Shown in pieces: positions 56,640 through 64,000 of a stretch of 64,000 nt of DNA. Numbering within the stretch: the stretch's first letter is position 1; each line of letters starts with the position of its first letter. The position numbers and the translations under genes are program-made. Below the pieces are notes generated by a model. That model was not told the DNA's origin. It searched no databases and saw only the letters and a list, made by a program, of their open reading frames with translations. Origin of the DNA: Agelaius tricolor (lineage: Eukaryota > Chordata > Aves > Passeriformes > Icteridae); the NCBI GenBank assembly GCA_023055355.1, contig JALJCS010000036.1, positions 544,501 to 608,500 of the forward strand. The letters run 5' to 3'.

Positions 56640-57240
56640 CCTGCACAGGTGAGCGCCGCGTTCCCTTGCTCAGCTCAGATGCGTTTCTGAAGGTGTCCAG
56701 CACACCTCAACCCTTTATTTTTTGGCAGAACAAACGGCATTTTGCCTGCCGGCTCCGCAGGCTCTCAGTCTGCCAAGCCCACGCTGCTCCTGGGCGGTGT
56801 TTCTGTGAAACCGCCCCGTGCCCGCATCCTCCGGAGCCCCTCGGAGAGGCACACGCGGCTCCAGCCGGGATTCCTGCTGCGGAACCGATGGCGCTGCTGG
56901 CCCCAGGGAACGTGCCCGCTCTGTGGGTTTCGCACCTCTCCCTCAGGAGCACGGAACCGAGCCCAGGGAGCCGCCCGAGCCGGGATTGCCCGGGGCCGCG
57001 CTGCGGAGGGCGGGCAGGAAGGAGCAGCGAGGCAGCGAGGCCGTATCTGCCGGTTGTCATGGCTACAATCGCTGCCCGGCTCCGGGATCCGTTCCTGCCC
57101 TTTCCGGGATGCGAACGAGCCGGTGCCGCTCTGGCTCCTGCGCAGGACACAGCCCCCGGCACCCGGAGAGAAGGAGGAAAGCATCGACACCTGCTCAGAG
57201 CGCGCATCCCGCAGCACCCGAGGGACGCGGGGCTGACTCG
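56640..57240. promoter_or_regulatory. CpG-rich block with an RFX (X-box)-like site
   Basis: About 600 bp rich in CG dinucleotides and open in five frames on both strands, which argues against any single coding frame. GTTGTCATGGCTAC at 57053-57066 differs at two positions from the palindromic X-box GTTGCCATGGCAAC bound by RFX factors. A distal promoter or enhancer is possible. Confidence 0.45.
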
Positions 57241-57384
57241 GCTCTGTGGCATTCAAACTGTGCGGGCCGATGATGCTTTCCCGATTCCACGAGGCTCTCT
57301 CCTAACCTTTGGCTGTTTCCTGGGACCTCAGAGGGGCTGTTTCGCTGCCCTCCATCCTTTTGGGCTCCCGAGGAACTTGGGATC

Positions 57385-57556
57385 TGCACAGGGACACTAA
57401 AGCCCATCCAGTCCCATGGGCAGGGACACCTCCCACTGTCCCAGGCTGCTCCCAGCCCTGTCCAGCCTGGCCTTGGGCACTGCCAGGGATCCAGAGACGC
57501 CCACAGCTGCTCTGGGCACCTGTGCCAGGGCCTCACCACCCTCACACAGAATTTCT
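57385..57556 (-). mobile_element. CR1 LINE 3' fragment, upstream flank
   Basis: Same minus-strand CR1 blocks (ATGGGCAGGGACACCTCCCA, CTGCTCCCAGCCCTGTCCAG, TGCCAGGGATCC, CACCACCCTCACACAG), without the extreme 3' end. Confidence 0.85.
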
Positions 57557-59218
57557 TTTGTAAAAGATTCCTTTTCTTACCTGAAAATGGCTTTTTCAAA
57601 ACCCCATGCAAAACACGAGCATTTCCTCACCTTTTCTTTTTTAACTTAATTTTTAGAACAGGTCTGCAGCCCAGGTGGGAAGTTATTGAGAGCGAGTTAT
57701 CCATCGAATTTAGTTTTTAATGAGCACACAGCTATGTTTGTAGCTTATTTCAGTGTAGGGCTATGTGAGGGAGTGAAAACATGAAAGAAAAAACGATCAG
57801 AAACTGTAAACAGAAGTGGAGCTGCCAGGGCTGTTTGCACTGTCCCCCAGGAGGGAGAAACCTGAGTAAACACAGCACTAAGTACAGTCAGGGTTTATGG
57901 TTCCTTTAGGTTTAAGAACTTGTAAACAAATGATGGGGCTTTCAAGTGGATACAAAAAGATACCCTCGGTTTTGTGCTGCCTCCAGAGCACACAGTGCCA
58001 CTTTCTCCAGGGAGGGGAGGAGAAAACAAAAGCACATTTTAACAGAATTCCAGCTCCTGGGAGAGGAAAATGTCATTCCAGGGCCTGTGGTCTCGAGCTG
58101 ACATCCTGCACTGGACAAGCCTGGTCCTGCTGCACAGGAGGCACTCACAGATACCTGTTCCTAATTCCCATCCCAGAGTTTGGGGTGCCATCATTGCACA
58201 GCAAAAATAAAGAAACCATTTTAGACTTGGAAGCAAATTTCAGAAATCCTGATGGGAAGCCCAAACACCACAGAAACTGATTTTCCTTAGGGGGATCCCA
58301 AACTTTATTTCTGATTTCAGATCAATGTATGACTGGCAGCATTTCACTTCTCAGTCCCCTCACTAAACAGAAACCCCTGCACACATCCAGCCTTGAAAAG
58401 CCACATCCCAAAATAACCATAAACTTCTAAAATATGAGAAATTATCCTGGCCAGGAATACTTAGGCTTAATGACTGACTGGATCAGGTAGGAAGGCACAA
58501 CACAGAGCTTTGGAGAGGTGAGGAAAGGGGTGCCTTTATCAGTCAGGGAGAGAAAAGCAGGTCTCTCCCAACAACAATTGTTTCTGTATTTTATACGTGC
58601 TTCAGGCACTGCAGAGCACAGGTATGACTCAGTTGCTTCAGGGCCAGCAGAGAGCGGCTCAATGGGCTCCTTGTTGGGAGCTGAACAAAAGGCACAACAG
58701 GTTCAGTGATGGCAGAAACTTGATCCCCTGGAAAGAGAAAATCTACCTGTCCCTCATCAGCATCCCAAAAAAACCCCCAAACAAACAGACTCTGGACTTA
58801 GGGAGGCTCTTGGCTTTTTGCAGCACTGCACGTCTCATAGCACATAAAAGTGGTCACAAATGCGAGGCTGGTGCTTTGCTGGTGCTTTGCTGGTGCTTGG
58901 CTATTAAATTGCTATTCCCTCATGAGTCAGTATCAGGACAGCCCAGCTGGGCCTCTCCTGGCTGTCTGAGGAGAGGCTTGGGCATTCCTGGGAGCTGTAC
59001 CAGGAGCCCTCTCACCTCTGCTGAGGAGCCAGGACACACTTGATCCTCCGTTAGAAAAATCCTCTTGCAGAATCATTTTTCAGAGCCCCTCCAGGCACTC
59101 CAAGATCAGCCCAAAGGGTTTTCCATCAGCAGGCTACAAATCCACCTGCCTGGTTCTTGTGTGCTGCTCCCATTTCACTGTCACACAGCAGAACTGCTCT
59201 GAAAAGATAATAGACAGG

Positions 59219-59317
59219 TGATAGATAGAGAGATAGATAGATATAGATAGATAGATAGATAGATAGATATAGATATAGATATAGATAGATAGATAGATAT
59301 AGATAGATAGATAGATG

Positions 59318-59366
<49 letters not shown>
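59219..59366 (+). repeat. GATA/TAGA microsatellite
   Basis: About 148 bp of (GATA)n with interspersed ATATAG hexamers. It creates an artificial Ile-Tyr-Leu-Ser frame on the minus strand. Confidence 0.98.
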
Positions 59367-59367
<1 letters not shown>

Positions 59368-60549
59368 TTCTAGCAACAAAAGCAAGAACTTACTTTTATC
59401 TTTCTTCCTCTAAACTTTGTGATGGAAGGCACCCTTTGCTGTGCTGTGGCTGTGCCTTTCCTCTGGCACAGTGCAGAGGGGAGGGTGATGTTTTCCCACT
59501 GGGGATTGAAGATCTTTTATAAAGAAATGAGTCCCCAGGTTCACGTCCCAGAATTCAAGAATGTCCCCTCTCTCTTGCCTCTGCTTTGCTGTCCTGTGCA
59601 TCCCCAGACACTGAGGAACAGTAATTTACAAAGTAAGAACTTGATTCATCAGGTATTTTCTTACCCAAAGAGTAGATAAAAGTTTCAGAGGGTGTTATTT
59701 TATGCCAGGAAGGGTTTGGCCAGAGGCACTGGGCAGTTTGAACAGCTCCAGCCCTGGCAGGTGGTTTGGATTTGCTGCTGACTTCAGTGACAGCAAAGCT
59801 GGGGCTTGCCTGGCAGGCAACAGCTCCTTCCCCCTTTCCTCCAAGCTGGTGTCAGAAATTGCTGGCCACTCCTGCCTTCTCATTTTTCTATTTACAGGCT
59901 GCACAGAATCGTTTTCCCCCTCAACCTAAGCAGCCACTGACATCACGTTGGAGATAAATGTCCTGTGGCAGTGGCCCAGCACAAGATAGGATGGAGAAAG
60001 GGTCAGTGTGTCGGAAATAGATAATAAATAACATCAGATGCAACATTATTGAACTCAAAACTCTTCTATTGGATATAAGGACTCTGAGATATGCTACAGT
60101 CCTTAAAATAGGAAAAGAATCATAGTGCTATTAGCTGTTAACACCCTGCAACACCAGATACTTGTTGAAAGGGACTATTGATCAACAGAGATGGAAAACA
60201 GGTTTTTGGCAGCTGCTTGCCAGCTGGAAGTTAATATGGGAGTCAATTACCAGCAGATAAATGTCCCCTCTCCCAGATCACCAGCAGAAGCTTTCGAAGA
60301 GGAAGATCCAGGCATGGCTTTAAATATCATCACCATTCCGACAAAACCAGATGGGTTTAAATACCAGCACGATGGTCCTAGAGATGAATTTTTCAGTGAA
60401 GTGAAAGGGTTGGGGTGGAAAGCAAAGCAGCTCCAGAGCAGGGCAAACCAGCCCACACAGAGTGTGTGTTACCCCTCATGGCCCTGCACCAGCCAGGGGA
60501 AAATGAAGTGGGTTTTGCTCCCAGTGTACGATGGGGGGACTGTGAGTGA

Positions 60550-60625
60550 ATGCCCAAAAGCTGCAGAGTTTGGGAATGGGAGAGGGATTCTCAAAAAGCT
60601 GCAGAGCTTGGGAATGGGAGAGGGA
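60550..60625 (+). repeat. Two-copy tandem repeat, about 36 bp
   Basis: AAAGCTGCAGAGTTTGGGAA followed by TGGGAGAGGGAT occurs twice with one T/C difference in the first part. Confidence 0.9.
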
Positions 60626-60703
60626 TACCCTCTGGTGAGGAGAGGCTGGCACTGCACAGGGACCCACACAGGGCAGCAGAGCCTGGCAGCTGCAGCAGAG
60701 CTG

Positions 60704-60872
60704 CTCACAGCCTGTCCTGTGCTCACCTGCTCACAGCCTGTCCTGTGCTCACCGGCTCATAGCCCTGTCCCTGTCCCTGTCCCCACCTGCTCACAGCCCT
60801 GTCCCTGTCCCTGTCCCCACCTGCTCACAGCCCTGTCCCTGTCCCATCCCCACCTGCTCACAGCCCTGTCCC
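60704..60872 (+). repeat. CTGCTCACAGCCCTGTCC minisatellite
   Basis: Repeats of GCTCACAGCC(C)TGTCC with variable CTGTCC, GTGCTCAC or CCCACCT inserts; at least six units of uneven length. Confidence 0.93.
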
Positions 60873-61239
60873 ATCCTCACTCTGCTTGTACAACTCCACT
60901 GCCCAGAGCTCTTTGCTCACACCGGCAGGAACCCAGCCTGAATCTGAGTTAAACCAAAACCAGTTTCAGTTGCCAGCGCTCCAGGCACAGGGGCTGGGAG
61001 TGCTCAGAGCCAGCTCTGGGCACAGAACATGTGACAGGGACCTTGGGCTGACATTGGGGAGGTTTATCTTGAACAATCTGTTTGCTCGGTGTGCAGGGCA
61101 GGCTCACAGCGTAGGATATCACACGTCAGCCCAGCAGTGGGGGCTGCCAGCCCGACCTGCTCTGGGCCAGGAGGGAAGGGTTTATCAGCATCCCCAGTTT
61201 GGCTTCAACCACTTCATTGCTTTCCTAGAACCCCAGAGT

Positions 61240-61355
61240 TCCACAGAATCCCAGGTTTGGGTTGGGAGGCCCTTAAAGCCCATCTCATGCCCCCCTGCCA
61301 TTGACCTCCCACTGTCCCAGGCTGCTCCACACCCGTCCAGCCCGGCCTTTCCTCC
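61240..61355 (-). mobile_element. CR1 LINE 3' end fragment
   Basis: Minus-strand CR1 tail: plus-strand CCACAGAATCCCAGGTTTGG, then a CCTTAAAGCCCATCTCATGC block and CCCACTGTCCCAGGCTGCTC. Short and 5'-truncated. Confidence 0.8.
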
Positions 61356-64000
61356 CAAACACAGCCCACAGGGTGAGGGCTGCTTCACCCCTGCTGTGTG
61401 CATGGAACTTGTCCACTCACTGGGTTAATCACTAAACCAAATTCCCAACAATTCACTGCACTTGGGTGGAACCCTGGCCTGCCCAACAATCACTCCAGGT
61501 TTGTTATCTACAGCTACCAGGGCATGGTGACAGGGTGTGCTCAATGGAGACATGAATAAAATGTGGTTTTCAGCACTCAGATCTCCCTGAAACACTTGGA
61601 TTAAACGTTTGCTACATCTTCCTGCCACAGCATTTACCCTTGTGACTGGAAATCTCTGCCTTCTGCTTTTCCCCTATAATTCTGGTTGGACTTTTGCCCA
61701 CTTTATCCAACAAATCCTCACCCCAATAAATGCATAAATCCCTGTCCCCAGCAGGCACCGAGAACTGAATGAGAGGAATGAGTTTGGCTTACCAGGAGCT
61801 CATCTTTCTGTTTTGCATCCATTTCAAGGAAGTGTCATGAGGGTGTCAAGTGCTTTCCCTGCAATCTCGCCAGCTCTGGGAAGCAGCCACTTCCTTCCCA
61901 GCTTTCAACACCGTCCTTGGAAAAGATAAACATGGAAAGCATGTGCTGGAAGGAGATAACCCAAGGGCTGAGGCTTTGGGGAGTGGGAAAGGTGAAGGAA
62001 AACCAGGGACTGGTGGCACTGCCTCAGCACAATGGAGGTCCCAGGATATCATTCTGGGAGTCCAACACAAGGCAGGTAAACGTTGCTGGCTGGCAAAGTG
62101 AGCCCAGAGCTTTACAGCATCAGAAGAATCATTCTGGTTAGACTTTTAAGGAGATTAGCACAGATGTTACAAGTTGATTTCCTAGATTTGGCTTGCAGAG
62201 CAAAAGCACAAACTCAAATACTGGAATACAAAAGCAAAATGAAGTAACACAAAAAGCACAGGACACTTTTCAATAACTAAAGTATTACTTTGACCATTAC
62301 CACTTATTCTGTGATCCCAAGTTGAAGATTCAGCAAGCCTGATAGAAGCAGTTTGTGCCAACAAGAGACCAGGCTTATAGGCTCCCTCTTTAAATCTGGG
62401 TTTAGGATATCCCTTCCCAAGCTGAGGACAGATGAGAGTGGCAGCTCTAGTTTTAGGCTCAAACTTTCAGGACATGTGCCACAGCAGCTGCAATAATGGC
62501 CTGAAGAGGAAAAGGAATGGTCCAGTGATTCTTAAAATAGAATATGGGAAGCCTGAGTTCAAAGGCTCGATATAACATGGATAAATTCCTTTGCAATGTC
62601 AGCTCTGCCTGTAAACCAATGAGGAATTGAGCACTCCGTCTGGATTTTGAGTAAAATCACCCCAAAAGCTGGAAAGGAGGCTCGGAGGGGGCTCACCCTG
62701 ATGGCATGAGCGGAGTTTGTCCAGCTCTGATCTCTGAGGGTGCCGGGGCAGCGCCGATCCTGGGCTCTGAGCCGGTGCCCCCCATCAGTGCCAGCCCCGA
62801 GCCCCGGCTCAGCCTCCCCGGGGCTGCTCTGGGCTCCCCGGCGGGCCCGGAGCCGCATTCGGCGTTCCCCGGTTCCCCCGTGTGGCGAAGGGAGGAAAAG
62901 CTGCTGTTAATCCCGGCCTGGTAATGAGCTGGGCCGTGCCGAGTCCACCTCCCCTGCAAACCTGCCTCGATCCCCTCGCCTCTGAAATCCTGGGGTTTTT
63001 TTTGCACGAGCAATTAATTCAGTATCGCGGGAGTTTTCTCTGTGGGGCTTGGCAGCACAGCAGTTACTGGATCATGGTATGGCAGGGAAACCTGGGCACC
63101 TCCAGCCGGGCTCAGGCCACCAAAACCCACCCAGAAACAGCCCCAGCACAGGAACAACCTCTGCCATTGCCTCCAGTAAGGAGGAGATGATGAGAAAAGA
63201 CAATTGAATTGCCCAAGTTTGCAATCAGTCCTCGGGCTAAACTCAGAAGCCCTAATACAGGAACGTTCAGCTCTTGTGCTGAGGTGAGACTGAATTACAT
63301 CAAGAAGCACCAAGACACCACTTCAATGGAATAAAAACAAACAAAATCTGTCTGGGTAGTGCCAAAATAGTAATCCAGATTAGTAGTAATCTAATAGTAA
63401 CTCCTCTCCAGGAGGAGACTGCCACACACACCCACCTCTGCACAAAGCCGAGAGCAGGGGGGAGCTGCTGCCTGCAGGGAAATCTGCTCAAAATCCAAAA
63501 GGAACCTCAGTGGGGTAACTGAGTGAGAAAAAATTAAATCTACTATCAAATCTCTTTAAAGGGGAAAAGTAGAAAATTTTGGGGGGGTTTATGTGTCCCA
63601 CAAAATGCAGAGAATTGTGGTACCTACTCCACACCTGGGACTGCTCCTTCTTGGTTCTCCAAGTACTTTCTCCAGGCTGGTTTGCTGTACCCAAGGCAAT
63701 GAAGTGTTTTTGTTTGGAGGCTTTAATGCATCTTAAAAAGTCTCGACTTTATGAAGTTTTCCCTGAAATTTTCTACTCCTGTTTCTTCTGGCACACCATA
63801 GATTTTCTGGCTCCCTTTGTAAGGAGATGGTTAAAACATTAAAAAAGGGAAAAAAAAAAATAGACAAACCAGTTTTTAATAGAGTCTTTAAAAAGCCCAG
63901 TCTCTCACATCAGAAATCTTCTAAAGCCAACTTATTAAAGATCTTTATTAGCTTCAATCAACTTTACCACAGCTCCCCCTGTGCCATCTCCTTCCCATCC

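Larger units (their letters stand above)
57560..64000. other. Upstream flank, no gene seen
   Basis: Contains the GATA microsatellite, two minisatellites and one CR1 piece listed separately, and a small CpG-rich patch at about 62735-62960. I looked for HMGN2-like basic coding exons, the expected mammalian neighbour, and saw none. Confidence 0.55.

Noticed and set aside
56666..57400. 244-codon plus-strand frame and its rivals
   Set aside because: Five overlapping frames are open, none has a family match, and the block behaves like a CpG island.
59134..59385. Ile-Tyr-Leu-Ser repeat protein on the minus strand
   Set aside because: It is a translation of the GATA microsatellite.
60191..60952. 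253-codon plus-strand frame
   Set aside because: The second half is minisatellite translation and the first half has no recognised domain or splice support.
54500..64000. HMGN2 or another upstream neighbour
   Set aside because: No short basic HMGN-type exons with matching splice signals were seen.

Overview
This is vertebrate nuclear DNA, almost certainly from a bird. It carries one recognisable protein-coding gene, RPS6KA1 (RSK1, ribosomal S6 kinase alpha-1), on the minus strand. The bird call rests on about sixteen CR1-type LINE 3' fragments, GC-rich minisatellites near promoters, and a 54-bp coding exon that I recall from chicken RSK1 (752 aa) but not from human RSK1 (735 aa). I cannot name the species.

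Layout. (1) 1-9,200: AT-rich sequence with no gene seen. (2) 9,200-10,250: an orphan CpG island, preceded by three diverged repeat units, followed by a 41-bp minisatellite (about 10,303-10,547) and an A-rich tract. (3) 10,900-24,000: noncoding DNA with CR1 fragments and some AT-rich blocks that could be conserved elements. (4) 24,229-53,889: the RPS6KA1 coding region, 23 coding exons. (5) 53,280-54,170: the CpG-island promoter and exon 1, with a 22-copy 11-bp minisatellite at the start of intron 1 and a CR1 copy just upstream. (6) 54,500-64,000: upstream flank with a second orphan CpG-rich block (56,640-57,240), a GATA microsatellite (59,219-59,366) and short minisatellites; no gene seen.

Every exon was placed by reading its acceptor, donor and phase. 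Joined, the exons give 2,256 coding nt (752 codons) plus a stop, with no frameshift and no internal stop. The product has two kinase domains: an AGC-type domain at the N-terminal end and a CaMK-type domain at the C-terminal end. They are joined by a linker with turn and hydrophobic motifs, and the tail carries the ERK-docking sequence. A second first exon inside the gene (35,253-35,372) is in phase with exon 4. It would give a 738-aa form with another N-terminus, like a known human RSK1 isoform.

In mammals the neighbours are HMGN2 and ARID1A; neither is visible here. I found no undescribed biological system. The best leads concern gene architecture: paired alternative first exons set in minisatellites, a bird-type cassette exon, a retroposon in the promoter, a Tyr-to-Cys change in the C-terminal kinase domain, and two orphan CpG islands. 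Most long open frames in the window come from GC-rich DNA or from tandem repeats whose period is not a multiple of three.
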